A DNA stretch of 64,000 nucleotides from Fimbriiglobus ruber (GCF_002197845.1 NZ_NIDE01000001.1:1054001-1118000); one strand, 5' to 3'; positions 27,126 through 36,686 are shown, counted from the stretch's first letter. Notes: a model not told the origin generated them from the sequence alone. Made by a program: numbers and translations.

Positions 27126-30100
27126 TCATTTCGTGGCCAAAATGTAGGCGATCAGGTCGGCCATTTCGTCCACAGCGATTTGCTTCTCGAAGCCCTCGGG
27201 CATGAACGACAGCCCGGTGCTGCGGAGTGATTCGAGGTCGTTTCGCAGGAGTGTTTCACTCGTCCCGTCCGACCGGCGGATGGTGACGCTGGTCGCAGTT
27301 TCGGTTTGGATCAGGCCCGCCACCGTTCGGCCCGATTCGGTCTGGGCCAGGTACGAAAGGAACTTCGGCAGCACCTCTCGGTTCGGATCGAGAATGTTGA
27401 CGAGCAAGAAGTCCGCTCCCCGTTCCTGAATGCCCGCCAGCTCGGCGCCGATCTGCTCGCCCACACCTTCCAACCGGTGGCAGGCGATACACTGCTTGCG
27501 GAAGATCGCCCGGCCCTTGGCGACATCGCCCTTGCGCTCCAGGGCGGGTTTGTAAGCGGCGATCACCTCGGTCCGCTTGGACAATCCCGCCCCCGCGAAC
27601 AACTTCTCCGCCCGGGTCTTGATTACCGGATCATTCGTCTTGCGGAGCAGAGCGACGCGAGCCGGATCGATTTCGCTCGTCTTGATCCGGCCCTTCTCAA
27701 TGCGGTCGAAGAACAAGTTCACCCACGCCGGCCGAGACAACACCGCCTCGGTCGCGGCGGCGCGGACTTGCGGGCTGAGGTTGGCCCAGGCATCAAGGAT
27801 AACGCCACCGGCAGTGTCCTCGTCGTAGCGCGCGAGTGCATCCAGGGCGGCCTTCTGCACCTCCTCGGGCTGGCGCGGGTCGAGTAGTTGCGCGAATAAC
27901 GGACTGGCTTGCGCGAAGGCGTCCAGCCGCAGGTTGCGTGCGGCCGTGGCCCGGTCGGCGACGGAGCGTTTGGAATCGACGGCGACCTTGCGGGCGTCGG
28001 CGACCATCTCCTTGAGCACGGTCTGGACGGACCCGGATTGCAGTTTCGCCCGCGCGGCCGGGGGCAATTTCGCCAGCAGCGTGGTCGTCAGTTCCCGGCC
28101 GAGGGCCGCTTCGCCAGTCGGTAACGCCTCGATCCCTTGCAGTAACAGCGCGACATCATCATCCCGGCGGGCGAGGCCGATCGTAGTAGCCAACTCGGCC
28201 AGGAGTGCTTTGCCAGCGGGCATTACACGGTACTTTGCATCGGACAGAAACGCCCGGGCGAGAGGCCCGCTTCGCTTCGCGGCGGATGTCATGATGGCGA
28301 AACGGAACCAGGGATCAGCGCCGTCCTTAATAGCGAGCCGAACGAGCGCGTCGGTTCCGGCTTGACCCGCGAGTTCACCCAGCGAGAAAGCGAGTTGCCA
28401 GCGGACGCGGATGTCCGGGTCATTGACGAGCAAGGCCCATTTTGCCTGGACCGCAGCATCATCTGTGAAGCTTTCTGACAACCGAATGGCGACCTCGCGG
28501 ACGTTTGGATCCGAATCTCCCAGCGCCACCAATACCTGCTTAGTCATCTGTTTGAGTAAACCAGACAGTTCATCTCCAGCGATTTCGTTTCCTTTCCGGA
28601 CGCGACCCGAAGTGTCCATTTCTGCCTTCCGCGCTAGTAGCCCATGCAGCGCGCGTAAGGCGTGCATCCGGCCCTGCGGCGTCCGGCCCTCGCCAACCAA
28701 TTTCGCAAGCGGCGCGATGGTTGACGTATCTTGCCGCTGGTACAGCAAGCGGGACGCCGTATCCCGGTGCCAGCCGTTCGGGTGGTCGAGCAGGGCGACG
28801 AGTTCCACGGACGTCATCTTGCTCAATTTGGGGGCGGGCCGGCGCGTAAAGTTATCGGGCACAATCCGCCAGATCCGGCCGCGGTCGACGCCCGATTCCG
28901 GGTGCAGGTGCTTGAGGATTTCGGGGGGAATCGAGACGACGGTTTCGATCAGCTCGCGGTAAATGTCGACGACGTACAGACAACCGTCCGGGCCGTTGGC
29001 GAACTGGCACGGGCGGAACCAGTTGTCGCTAGAGGCGAGGAATTCCCGCCCCTCGTCCGCCTTGCTGGCGACGAAGCCGACGCCCTTGGGCTTGAGCGTC
29101 ATCCGGTGGGCGAGGTTGTTCGACACCTCACCGACGATCGCCTGCCCGCGGCACTCCGGCGGGTAAGCATCCCCGCGGTAAATGGTCACGCCGGTCGTGC
29201 CCGTGAAGTGGCCGCCGACCCGGCCGCCCTCCGTCGGACCCTTGACGGCGCCGGAAGTGCGGAGGCGGGTCCGCACGACCCGCCAGGGTTCGAACGCGCT
29301 GGTCCGGACGAGATTCGGTTCGGCCACGTGGTCGCAGATGTTCGCGGCCACCGGGGGCGACGTCAGGTACGGGTTGCGGGCGGCGTACCGGCCGTCGTAA
29401 TAGATGTGGTGAATCGGATTGCTGTTATCGCAGACGAACGTCCGGCCCCAGTCGTCCATGGACATGCCATGCTGGCCGTGGCCGGAAGTCGTCTCGAAGT
29501 TCCTGGTCGCGGGGTCGAACAGGATGAACCGGCCACGGATCGGCGTGGGCTGAGCCGTCGGTTTGTCGCCCGGCGTAATCTGTCCGCCGGCCATGCTGGT
29601 GCTGACGTGAAACCTGTTGTCCGCGCCCCAGCGGAACGAGTTGAGCATGGCTTCACCCGCCTTGTCGCGGTCGAAGCCGACGTAGACGACTTGGCGAATA
29701 TCGGCCTTGCCGTCGCCGTCGGTGTCCTTGCAGTACAGCAGATTGGGCACGGAGCCGACGAAGACGCCGCCGTCCCAACAGGCGACGGCGACCGGAGCGG
29801 GCAAGTTATCGACGTAAACGGTGGCCTTGTCGTAGACGCCGTCGCCATCGGTGTCTTCGAGCCGTTTGATGCAGCCCTTTTGCTTGAAGTTCGGGTCGTC
29901 GTGCAGGTTGTATTCGGGGAACTCGGCGACGTAGAGTCGGCCGTCTTCGTCGAAATCCATCGCGACGGGTGACCGGATGAGTGGTTCTCTGGCGACCAAC
30001 TCGATGCGGAAGCCCGGGGCGAGCGTGAAGCTCTTGACCGCTTCCTTCGGTTCCTTGGCGGGGATGCGCGGGAGTTCGCCCGCGAGGTCAGCCGTTTTTT

Positions 30101-30200
30101 CAGCGGTGGGTTTCTTGTCGTCCGAAAATGCATCGGCCCAAAGGAGCGCGACGAGAGAAACCACGATGACGGCTAAAAGTGCCGGTCGGACAGCTCGCAT
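27126..30200 (-). CDS. PVC-type CxxCH haem protein with propeller and HEAT repeats
   Basis: 1024 residues with a signal peptide (MRAVRPALLAVIVVSLVALLWADAF). An N-terminal propeller of the membrane-bound dehydrogenase type (about 50-430) begins FRIELVAREPLIRSPVAMDFDEDGRLYVAE and contains DTDGDGVYDKATV calcium-like loops. The middle (about 470-860) is alpha-helical HEAT-like repeats. The C-terminus is a cytochrome c domain: GRAIFRKQCIACHRLEGVGEQIG supplies the CxxCH, followed by ESGRTVAGLIQTETATSVTI and DLIAYIL. The family is typical of the PVC superphylum and is thought to be an exported redox protein; its substrate is unknown. It probably heads a transcript through the genes to 21282. Confidence 0.93.
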   Translation of the reverse strand: MRAVRPALLAVIVVSLVALLWADAFSDDKKPTAEKTADLAGELPRIPAKEPKEAVKSFTLAPGFRIELVAREPLIRSPVAMDFDEDGRLYVAEFPEYNLHDDPNFKQKGCIKRLEDTDGDGVYDKATVYVDNLPAPVAVACWDGGVFVGSVPNLLYCKDTDGDGKADIRQVVYVGFDRDKAGEAMLNSFRWGADNRFHVSTSMAGGQITPGDKPTAQPTPIRGRFILFDPATRNFETTSGHGQHGMSMDDWGRTFVCDNSNPIHHIYYDGRYAARNPYLTSPPVAANICDHVAEPNLVRTSAFEPWRVVRTRLRTSGAVKGPTEGGRVGGHFTGTTGVTIYRGDAYPPECRGQAIVGEVSNNLAHRMTLKPKGVGFVASKADEGREFLASSDNWFRPCQFANGPDGCLYVVDIYRELIETVVSIPPEILKHLHPESGVDRGRIWRIVPDNFTRRPAPKLSKMTSVELVALLDHPNGWHRDTASRLLYQRQDTSTIAPLAKLVGEGRTPQGRMHALRALHGLLARKAEMDTSGRVRKGNEIAGDELSGLLKQMTKQVLVALGDSDPNVREVAIRLSESFTDDAAVQAKWALLVNDPDIRVRWQLAFSLGELAGQAGTDALVRLAIKDGADPWFRFAIMTSAAKRSGPLARAFLSDAKYRVMPAGKALLAELATTIGLARRDDDVALLLQGIEALPTGEAALGRELTTTLLAKLPPAARAKLQSGSVQTVLKEMVADARKVAVDSKRSVADRATAARNLRLDAFAQASPLFAQLLDPRQPEEVQKAALDALARYDEDTAGGVILDAWANLSPQVRAAATEAVLSRPAWVNLFFDRIEKGRIKTSEIDPARVALLRKTNDPVIKTRAEKLFAGAGLSKRTEVIAAYKPALERKGDVAKGRAIFRKQCIACHRLEGVGEQIGAELAGIQERGADFLLVNILDPNREVLPKFLSYLAQTESGRTVAGLIQTETATSVTIRRSDGTSETLLRNDLESLRSTGLSFMPEGFEKQIAVDEMADLIAYILATK

Positions 30201-30375
30201 GGCGAAACCCTGACGAGGGTGGATTGAACACGGGGCGGCGGGACGGCACGGTCCTTCGGATGAGGTTGCACGACAAATGCGGGGTGATCGATACCCGCAG
30301 CTGTCGCACCGTCACGAGGGCGCACGTTTCCGAACGTCTTGTAGTCGGCGAGGGAGAGACTTTGGCGGGGAACAC

Positions 30376-30405
30376 ATCGGCGCCGTAGCAAGCCACGGCG
30401 CCGAT
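30376..30405. promoter_or_regulatory. 11-bp hairpin upstream of the CxxCH gene
   Basis: ATCGGCGCCGT (30376-30386), an 8-base loop, then ACGGCGCCGAT (30395-30405). It lies between the CxxCH gene start and the 30430-30840 repeat, so it could belong to that gene's leader. Confidence 0.4.
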
Positions 30406-30429
30406 AGAGAGTTGACGACTAATGTATTT

Positions 30430-30840
30430 AGGATCGGTCGAAAGATAAGTTCCCGGGACTCGCGTCCGGGGAACGTTCGCGATCATTCGTTCCCGTCCGG
30501 ACCAGGGCGGCGACCCGCCGATGTGGTCCGGTCCCGCGGAGCCCCCGAGCGGATTGCTCCGCCCCTACGACTCAGACTAATCCCGGCACCGGTGAGACGG
30601 AATGAGACGGAACCTGGGGCTGACCGCCATTCGTTCGTGACGCAGAGTGAACCCGGGGCCGAGGGAATTTCTGCGCTTTTTGCGCCGTGCAACGCGTTTT
30701 CTGGCATTGGGCGGACCAGGACATCACTCCACGGCAAAGTGGTCAGATCAGTAGACCACGCATCGTCGTCGTGCATCGACTTGTATGCGCGAGCCGGGGT
30801 CGATTTTTGCGCGTTTGTGCGTTCGAATCGATCGATCGAA
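30430..30840. repeat. Conserved intergenic element, copy A (about 411 bp)
   Basis: This stretch aligns along its whole length with 40161-40525 in the same orientation. Shared blocks include CGATCATTCG (30480-30489), CTCAGACTAA (30571-30580), a 20-base identical run at 30661-30680, CGGACCAGGACATC (30712-30725), GCATCGACTTG (30773-30783) and TTTTTGCGCGT (30804-30814), with looser sequence between. It fills most of the gap between the stop of the small CxxCH gene and the start of the giant CxxCH gene. A minus-strand reading gives DVLVRPMPENALHGAKSAEIPS, but the reading frame is not kept across the two copies, so it is probably non-coding. Confidence 0.8.
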
Positions 30841-30866
30841 ACGTTCGCGAGAGGCGAGTCCGAGCC

Positions 30867-31796
30867 TTATCGGTTCGGTTGGGCGGTCTTGTTGAACACC
30901 GCCGGGTCATACGGGTCGGCGGACGCGGCAGGCTTGGTCGCAGACGCCGGAACGACCGGCTGCTGTGGTGCGGCAGCGGTCACACTTGTCGGCAGAAGCG
31001 CGGGCGTTGCACTCGCGGCGGAACCTGGGGCCGAGACCGGGGCGGGCTTCGCCACGACCGCAGTAGCAGGTATGCCATCCGGCAGCGGCGATCCGTTCGG
31101 CAGTGTTGCCCAATATGCCCAGAGTTCCAGGTTCTGATACGCCGGGTGCGTCGGCGTGCGGAAGGCCGCCTCGCGCTGGCCGCCGTGTTTGGTGAGGGCT
31201 TTCGTCAGCAGCGGGCTGGCCGTCGGGTTTTCGCGGGACAGAAACGCGACCGTCGTTTCAATATTCCGCCGAGCCGATTCGGTGTTGGCGTATCCTTCCG
31301 GCACCCGCGCGAGTTTGAATCGACTCGCGTGGTCCGGGCGGCAGTGGCATTTCGCGCACATGTTCATCAAGACCGGCTGGATCTTGGTGGGGTACACCTG
31401 AAGTGCGGCCGCGTTGACCTCACCCGAGGGCGGTGGCGTTCCCGCCGCGGGCGGTAACGGTGTCGGGTTGGATGCCCGGGCGAGAAGGTATTTCTGCACC
31501 GCGTCTCGGGATTCGCCCGCGAACACCACTTTCGCTTGTGGGAAGCGTCGGATTTCCTTCCCTTGGCGCAGCTCGTAGTCATCGCCGACCCGTGCCACTT
31601 CCCCTTCCACGATCTGAAAGGTGTCGAGGAGTAGCACCAGGGGCCGCGGCCTTTCGCTCACGGGCACGCCCGGGTCGGTTTGTGCCGGCGGCGGGTTCGG
31701 TGGTGCCGCAGGCAACGTGGGGGCCGGCACCGGGGCTTGCCCGAACAGCGGCACGACTAGAAATAGATTCGCCAGGACGGCATACGATGGTTTCAT
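30867..31796 (-). CDS. Secreted proline-rich protein with CxxCH motif
   Basis: 309 residues with a signal peptide ([22 protein letters not shown]). A proline-rich linker follows, then a small beta segment ([24 protein letters not shown]). A helical part contains [17 protein letters not shown] near residue 150, a CxxCH site like those in planctomycete PSCyt domains. The last 80 residues are Pro/Ala rich. It probably attaches one haem c outside the cytoplasm. It lies upstream of the giant CxxCH gene on the same strand, separated by 666 bp that hold the conserved element. Confidence 0.7.
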   Translation of the reverse strand: MKPSYAVLANLFLVVPLFGQAPVPAPTLPAAPPNPPPAQTDPGVPVSERPRPLVLLLDTFQIVEGEVARVGDDYELRQGKEIRRFPQAKVVFAGESRDAVQKYLLARASNPTPLPPAAGTPPPSGEVNAAALQVYPTKIQPVLMNMCAKCHCRPDHASRFKLARVPEGYANTESARRNIETTVAFLSRENPTASPLLTKALTKHGGQREAAFRTPTHPAYQNLELWAYWATLPNGSPLPDGIPATAVVAKPAPVSAPGSAASATPALLPTSVTAAAPQQPVVPASATKPAASADPYDPAVFNKTAQPNR

Positions 31797-31877
31797 GGCA
31801 CCGGGACATATCCCCGCGCGCCCAATTGGTCAACACGACTCAACGGCGAAGGCCGTTCAGTCGCCCAGGGAACCCCG

Positions 31878-33125
31878 ATGAAAGCCGAAATCCTCTCGAT
31901 CGGCACCGAAATTACCAGCGGCCAGAACCTGGACACGAACGGCCAGTGGCTCAGCCGCCGGCTCGCGGAGATGGGCATCCCGGTCGGCTTCCACACGACC
32001 GTTGCCGACGATTTCGCGGACAACTTCGCCTGCTTTCGCACCGCCCTCGATCGTGCGGATATCGTTCTCTCCACGGGCGGCCTCGGGCCGACCCTCGACG
32101 ACCTGACCCGCGACGTACTGGCCGCCGTCGTCGGGGTCGGGTTGTACGAAGACGCGGCTTCGCTCGATCACATCCGCGGGCTGTTCCAGCGTCGAAACCG
32201 GCCGATGCCGGACCGGAATCGCGTCCAGGCGCTGTTTCCGGTCGGGTCGGAGCCGCTATTCAACCCCGACGGGACTGCACCCGGGGTCTGGCTGCCGGTT
32301 GGTAAGAAGGTGTTCGCGGCGATGCCGGGGGTGCCGTCGGAAATGTACCGGATGTTCGACGAGCAGGTGAAGCCCCGGCTCGCGGCGCTCGGAATCGGCG
32401 GCGGGGTCCTCGTCCAGCGGAAGATCAACACGTTCGGGACCGGCGAGTCCCACGTCGAGGCGATACTCGGGGACGTGACTCGCCGCGGCGCGGTCCCGGA
32501 AGTCGGTATCACGGCGAGTGACGCGGTGATCTCGCTCCGCATCCTGGCCCGCGCGGAATCGGCCGCCGCGGCGCAGGCGCTCATCGCACCCGTCGAAGAA
32601 ATCATCCGCGTGCGACTCGGGGAACTTGTGTACGGCACGGACGACGAGGATTTGCAAGATGTCGTTGTCCACCTCCTGACCGAGAAAGGGCGGACCGTCG
32701 CTACGGCTGAAAGCGTCACGGCCGGATTGGTCGCACACCGCCTGGCCCGCGTTCCCGGAGCGAGCCGCGTCCTCTTCGGCGGGGTGATCGCTTACACGGA
32801 CGCGGTCAAGGTGCGGGAACTCGGCGTCCCGGCCGACCTGATCGCGGCTCACACGGCCGTGAGTGATCCGGTCGCGCGGGCGATGGCCGAGGGCGTCCGC
32901 GCGCGGTTCGGGGCCGACTTCGGGGTCGCCACGACCGGCTACGCCGGCCCGACCGCCGGGGCGGACGGCACGCCAGTAGGCACCGTGTTCGCGGCCGTGG
33001 CGTGGGCCGGCGGGTGTCGCGTGCAGCCGTTCAGTTGGGGCGGCACGCGGGAGGAAATCCAAAGCCGGACCGCGCGGATGGCGCTGAACCTGGTTCGTTT
33101 ACAGGCGGTGAGCAGCACGGTATAA
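31878..33125 (+). CDS. cinA: CinA-family protein (nicotinamide-nucleotide amidase type)
   Basis: 415 residues, the normal full length. The N-terminal MoCF-like domain starts [33 protein letters not shown] and has [17 protein letters not shown] near residue 60. The C-terminal CinA domain (about 255-410) has [36 protein letters not shown], with the catalytic-region Ser in TAES, and [14 protein letters not shown]. Family members hydrolyse ADP-ribose and/or nicotinamide mononucleotide in NAD recycling. The gene begins 81 bp from the divergent CxxCH gene and ends before a hypothetical membrane protein. Confidence 0.95.
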   Translation: MKAEILSIGTEITSGQNLDTNGQWLSRRLAEMGIPVGFHTTVADDFADNFACFRTALDRADIVLSTGGLGPTLDDLTRDVLAAVVGVGLYEDAASLDHIRGLFQRRNRPMPDRNRVQALFPVGSEPLFNPDGTAPGVWLPVGKKVFAAMPGVPSEMYRMFDEQVKPRLAALGIGGGVLVQRKINTFGTGESHVEAILGDVTRRGAVPEVGITASDAVISLRILARAESAAAAQALIAPVEEIIRVRLGELVYGTDDEDLQDVVVHLLTEKGRTVATAESVTAGLVAHRLARVPGASRVLFGGVIAYTDAVKVRELGVPADLIAAHTAVSDPVARAMAEGVRARFGADFGVATTGYAGPTAGADGTPVGTVFAAVAWAGGCRVQPFSWGGTREEIQSRTARMALNLVRLQAVSSTV

Positions 33126-33253
33126 CCGTGGTTGCTGCGGGCGAAATCCTCTTTTATTATTGCGAATGAAAGAAGGCGCAGAGCCGGGATGCGGTTCACG
33201 TAGCCATTCGAGTGATCACATCAAAATCGTCTGTGAGATTTCGGGGAACGAAA

Positions 33254-33877
33254 ATGGCGAAGCGAAGAGATCGAGACGATGATTACGATGATGATTTCGA
33301 CGACCGAGACGACGATCGTCCGCGACGGCCGCGCTCACAGGCCGGGTCTAGTGGTGGGAAGACCGCAGTCATAATCATCGCGATCATCGCGGCCGTGGTT
33401 CTGATCATATTTTTCGCGTGTGCCGGGGTTGTGTACATGGTCTTCACGGGCGCCAAAAACGCCGTGGAGGATGCACGAGTGAATATGGTCGCCCGGGCGA
33501 AGGAAATGGAAAAGCAGCACAAGATTGAGGACACCCAGCGAGCGGCGACCGACAAAGACGAGAGCAAGAGGGCGGCCGAATCGTTCCTCAAAGTGATTCA
33601 GGAGAAGCGGGCGGGCGAAGCGTATCTCATGTTCAACAGTAACATGAAGCGTAAATTCCCGGACCAGAAAGCTTTCACGGCGTATGTATCCAAACATCCG
33701 GCGCTCAGTTCTCCCCAGGTGCTTGTCGACGCGAACCCGCTCAGGCCGAGTTCGCGAATGGAATACACCTTCACCGCGATGGACGGCGATCAGTTCGCTC
33801 TCTTTACAATCGTCGTCGTGAGGGAAGGGGTGACATGGAAAGTCGAGCAGTTCTCGACCGACCAGGACAGGCCATAA
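33254..33877 (+). CDS. Single-pass membrane protein with charged N-terminus
   Basis: 207 residues. The first 30 are extremely charged (MAKRRDRDDDYDDDFDDRDDD). One membrane helix follows at about 36-62 (TAVIIIAIIAAVVLIIFFACAGVVYMVF), then a helical linker rich in K/E. The C-terminal domain (about 110-205, SFLKVIQEKRAGEAYLMFNSNMKRKFPDQKAF) looks like a small alpha/beta cone of the NTF2/DUF4864 sort. I do not recognise the family with confidence. Topology suggests the charged tail is cytoplasmic. I chose ATG 33254 over 33212 because of the downstream MAKRR start. Confidence 0.6.
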   Translation: MAKRRDRDDDYDDDFDDRDDDRPRRPRSQAGSSGGKTAVIIIAIIAAVVLIIFFACAGVVYMVFTGAKNAVEDARVNMVARAKEMEKQHKIEDTQRAATDKDESKRAAESFLKVIQEKRAGEAYLMFNSNMKRKFPDQKAFTAYVSKHPALSSPQVLVDANPLRPSSRMEYTFTAMDGDQFALFTIVVVREGVTWKVEQFSTDQDRP

Positions 33878-33918
33878 AAAAAGGCGTGTCGGGGCGTCAC
33901 GTGTTGCCCCGAAACGCC
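33876..33918 (-). terminator. Rho-independent terminator for the Gfo/Idh/MocA gene
   Basis: On the minus strand a stem of GGCGT and TCGGGGC blocks (33883-33887 and 33889-33895 with 33906-33912 and 33914-33918, one internal mismatch, 10-base loop) is followed by seven T residues (33882-33876). It lies 33 bases after the stop at 33951 and overlaps the TAA of the opposing membrane-protein gene. Confidence 0.8.
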
Positions 33919-33950
33919 GACAACTGATGAGCGCGTCGGCCCAAAGCGTA

Positions 33951-35231
33951 TCACACCGTTGGCAACTCGAAGCCCTTCCGATACTCCCGGCCGAGTAACT
34001 TGTTCGCGTCGGCGTCGCCGGTGATCGTCTCGGTCTCGGCGTCGAACTTGAGCGTGCGGCCGGTCCGGTAGGCGATGTTACCGAGGTGGCAGAGTCGCGT
34101 ACTCTTGTGGCCGATTTCGATGTCGGCGTTGGGGAGTTTGCCGGACTTGATACACGCGAGGAAGTTCCGGACGTGGGCGTTTTCGATCCCGTTACTCCCC
34201 TTCTCGGACGTCTCGGTTAACCCGTCCTTCACGTCCTTGACGTGCCACCCCTTGGAATCGAAGACGAGCGTTCCCTTTTCGCCGTGGATGGACACGCCGA
34301 ACGCTTCGCCGTCGAGGCCCGTCTTGGCCCAGATGCGGTGTTCCCAAACGAGCGAGCAGTTCGGGAAGTCGAACGTGGCCAGGTGGGTGTCCGGGGTCTC
34401 GCGGTCGTCGTCGTAGAAGTAGATGCCGCCCGAGGAGCTGATGCGGGTCGGGGAATCCAGGTTGAGGATGTTCCGGGCGACGTCGAGCATGTGGATGCCG
34501 TTGTTGCCGATCTCGCCGGTGCCATACTCCCAGAACCAGTGCCAGTTGTAGTGGAAGTGGTTGGGGTTAAACTCACTCTCCTTGGCTGGCCCGAGCCAGA
34601 GCGAGTAGTCGACGCCCTTCGGCACCGGGGCGTTCGCCTTCTTGCCGATCCCCGACCGGTTCCCGGCGATCCACGCCCGGGCGAACGGAACCTTGCCGAG
34701 CTTGCCGGACTGGACGAACTCCCGCGCCGCGTCGACGTGGCCCGCACTCCGCCGCTGCATCCCCGCTTGAACCACCCGCTTGTACTTCCGCGCCGCCTGC
34801 ACCATCCGCCGGCCTTCGATGATGTTGTGCGACACCGGCTTTTCGACGTACACGTGCTTCCCGGCCTGGCACGCCCAGACCGTCGCGAGGGCGTGCCAGT
34901 GGTCGGGTGCCGCGACCACGAGGACGTCCACCGATTTGTCTTCCAGCACCTTGCGGACGTCCGTTTCGACGGTCGGGACGGCCTTCTGGTGCTTGGCGGC
35001 CACGCCGAGCGCGTCCGGAACCAGGTTCGAGTCCGGCTCGATGACGTGCGTGACTTCGACGTGCGGCTCGGAGGGAAACGCCGACAGGTGGAATTTGCCG
35101 CGGATGCGGGTACCCATGACGACCACGCGGACCGTCTCGTTCGGAGCGTCGGCGGCTCGGGTGTACGAGGCGGCCGAGAGTGTCAGGGCTGTGGCGGATT
35201 GCGCGAACTGACGGCGGGTGATGGGTTGCAT
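33951..35231 (-). CDS. Gfo/Idh/MocA-family oxidoreductase, Tat-exported type
   Basis: 426 residues. The N-terminus MQPITRRQFAQSATALTLSAASYTRA is a twin-arginine-like signal, as in many planctomycete members. The Rossmann part has VRVVVMGTRIRGKFHLSAF and VAAPDHWHALATVWACQAGKHVYVEKPVSHN, including the conserved EKP. The C-terminal domain has WFWEYGTGEIGNNGIHMLDVAR. Family members oxidise or reduce sugars and related compounds with NAD(P), or are glycosidases using bound NAD. The substrate is unknown. It is divergent from the NIPSNAP gene. Confidence 0.92.
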   Translation of the reverse strand: MQPITRRQFAQSATALTLSAASYTRAADAPNETVRVVVMGTRIRGKFHLSAFPSEPHVEVTHVIEPDSNLVPDALGVAAKHQKAVPTVETDVRKVLEDKSVDVLVVAAPDHWHALATVWACQAGKHVYVEKPVSHNIIEGRRMVQAARKYKRVVQAGMQRRSAGHVDAAREFVQSGKLGKVPFARAWIAGNRSGIGKKANAPVPKGVDYSLWLGPAKESEFNPNHFHYNWHWFWEYGTGEIGNNGIHMLDVARNILNLDSPTRISSSGGIYFYDDDRETPDTHLATFDFPNCSLVWEHRIWAKTGLDGEAFGVSIHGEKGTLVFDSKGWHVKDVKDGLTETSEKGSNGIENAHVRNFLACIKSGKLPNADIEIGHKSTRLCHLGNIAYRTGRTLKFDAETETITGDADANKLLGREYRKGFELPTV

Positions 35232-35405
35232 GCAAGAAGTTCCGGTTTCGGGGAGTAATCATCGACGGACGAGTGGACGCAATCGTACCCAGTCCGGCGC
35301 CGGAGGAAAGTCAAAAACGGGACGGATTCGCTCGCCCCGTGCCGACTCCGGCGTAAAACCCTTTGTGCCGCCCTGCCCAGCACGCACGTTCCCAGGAGTA
35401 GCTCC

Positions 35406-36173
35406 ATGACTCGATTTCTGACCGCCGCACTCGCCGTCATCGCCGCGGGCACGATCGCGCCCGCCGCCGAGAAGGAGGCCCACTTGTTTGAAATGCGCGT
35501 CTACTACGCGGCCCCCGGCAAGCTCGACGCCCTGCACGCCCGGTTCCGCGACCACACGATGAAATTGTTCGAGAAGCACGGGATCACCAACGTCGGGTAC
35601 TGGGTGCCCGTCGGCGAGAACAAGGAAAACAAACTCGTTTACCTGCTCTCGTACCCGAGCCTGGACGCGCGCAAGCAATCCTGGGCTGAGTTCATCGCCG
35701 ACCCAGAGTGGAAGAAGGCGTTCGCGGAATCGGAGAAAGATGGCAAGTTGGTCGCGAAAGTCGAGGAGCACTACCTCGTCCCGACTGACTTCTCGCCCAA
35801 GGTGGGTGCGGCGCTCGCCGACCCGCCGCACGTGTTCGAACTGCGGACGTACACGGCCTCGCCCGGCAATCTCGATAACCTGAACGCCCGGTTCCGCGAC
35901 CACACCGTCAAGCTGTTTGAAAAGCACGGGATGACGAACCTGTGGTACTTCAACCTCAATAAGGGGTCGAAGGGCGACGACGTCACGCTGGTCTACTTCC
36001 TGGCTCACAAGAGTAAGGACGCGGCTGCGAAATCGTTCGCCGAGTTCGGGAAAGACCCCGAGTGGACGGCCGCCCGGGAAGCGTCCGAGAAAAAGGGCGG
36101 CGGTTCGTTGACCACCAAAGGCGGTGTGAAATCCGAGTTCCTGACGCCGACCGACTACTCGCCGCTCAAGTAA
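35406..36173 (+). CDS. Secreted NIPSNAP-family protein with two domains
   Basis: 255 residues with a signal peptide (MTRFLTAALAVIAAGTIAPAAEK). Two NIPSNAP units follow in tandem. The first, about 25-130, is HLFEMRVYYAAPGKLDALHARFRDHTMKLFEKHGITNVGYWV. The second, about 140-250, is HVFELRTYTASPGNLDNLNARFRDHTVKLFEKHGMTNLWYF. Their similarity shows an internal duplication; both have the ferredoxin-like fold of the family. No enzymatic residue is evident. AGGAG lies about 8 bases before the ATG. Confidence 0.92.
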   Translation: MTRFLTAALAVIAAGTIAPAAEKEAHLFEMRVYYAAPGKLDALHARFRDHTMKLFEKHGITNVGYWVPVGENKENKLVYLLSYPSLDARKQSWAEFIADPEWKKAFAESEKDGKLVAKVEEHYLVPTDFSPKVGAALADPPHVFELRTYTASPGNLDNLNARFRDHTVKLFEKHGMTNLWYFNLNKGSKGDDVTLVYFLAHKSKDAAAKSFAEFGKDPEWTAAREASEKKGGGSLTTKGGVKSEFLTPTDYSPLK

Positions 36174-36257
36174 TTCGCGAGCCCTGCGATTTTCCTCCAA
36201 TTCGGCGTCATGCTCCCGGCCTGAACACTTTCGCGCCGGCGAGGCTGATTGGCCTCG

Positions 36258-36397
36258 CCGGCGCTCGGTGCGGGTCTCCGACCCCGCCGTTCGACCCGAC
36301 GCTCGCCTCCCTTGGACACCGCCGCCTACGCCAGGCTGGCGTGGGAGACCTGCGGTCGGGTCGAACGGCGGGGTCGGAGACCCGCGCCGAGCGCCGG
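36258..36397. repeat. 43-bp near-perfect inverted repeat with 54-base loop
   Basis: Arms 36258-36300 and 36355-36397 are reverse complements with one mismatch. The arm contains GGTCTCCGACCCCGCCGTTC. The 54-base loop contains a further small hairpin. It lies between the NIPSNAP stop and the Pmp3/YqaE gene, with no T-tract. Confidence 0.9.
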
Positions 36398-36464
36398 TCG
36401 ACCTCGTGGACGCGGTTTTTCGTCCCCGGCTTTGATCTGGGGCACACCACTTTTCCCCAATTCC

Positions 36465-36473
36465 TGCTATACT
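36465..36473 (+). promoter_or_regulatory. Extended -10 promoter for the Pmp3/YqaE gene
   Basis: TGCTATACT matches an extended -10 (TGn plus TATAAT-like). It is 31 bases before the GTG start at 36504. I see no good -35 at the usual spacing, which extended -10 promoters tolerate. Confidence 0.5.
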
Positions 36474-36503
36474 TTGCAGATAGATCCTCCTTCGGAGACG
36501 CCC

Positions 36504-36665
36504 GTGACGCTCATCGAAGTCCTGCTCGCGATCTTTCTTCCTCCGGTCGCCGCCTTCATGAAGGTGGGGCTCGGGGCGCAATTTTGGATCAACATCCTGT
36601 TGACACTGCTCGGCGGACTGCCCGGCATCGTCCACGCGCTGTGGCTGGTCGCCCGCAAGTCATAG
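36504..36665 (+). CDS. Pmp3/YqaE-family small membrane protein
   Basis: 53 residues: MTLIEVLLAIFLPPVAAFMK, then a short polar turn, then NILLTLLGGLPGIVHALWLVARKS. The two helices, FLPPVAAF in the first and LGGLPGIVHALW in the second, match the Pmp3/YqaE (UPF0057) family of two-helix membrane peptides linked to membrane potential and stress in other organisms. The start is GTG 36504, with GGAG six bases upstream; there is no ATG at the family N-terminus. The gene is short enough to be missed by length cut-offs. Confidence 0.85.
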   Translation: MTLIEVLLAIFLPPVAAFMKVGLGAQFWINILLTLLGGLPGIVHALWLVARKS

Positions 36666-36686
36666 AGGTTGGGGGGTATTCTCCCT

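Noticed and set aside
28731-29972. Long plus-strand open frame opposite the CxxCH gene
   Set aside because: Antisense shadow of a well-supported gene; Val/Arg/Asp-rich composition without motifs.
30483-30776. Minus-strand open frame with DVLVRPMPENALHGAKSAEIPS, echoed in copy B
   Set aside because: The upstream parts match only after a frame change between the copies and there is no conserved start, so I treat the element as non-coding.
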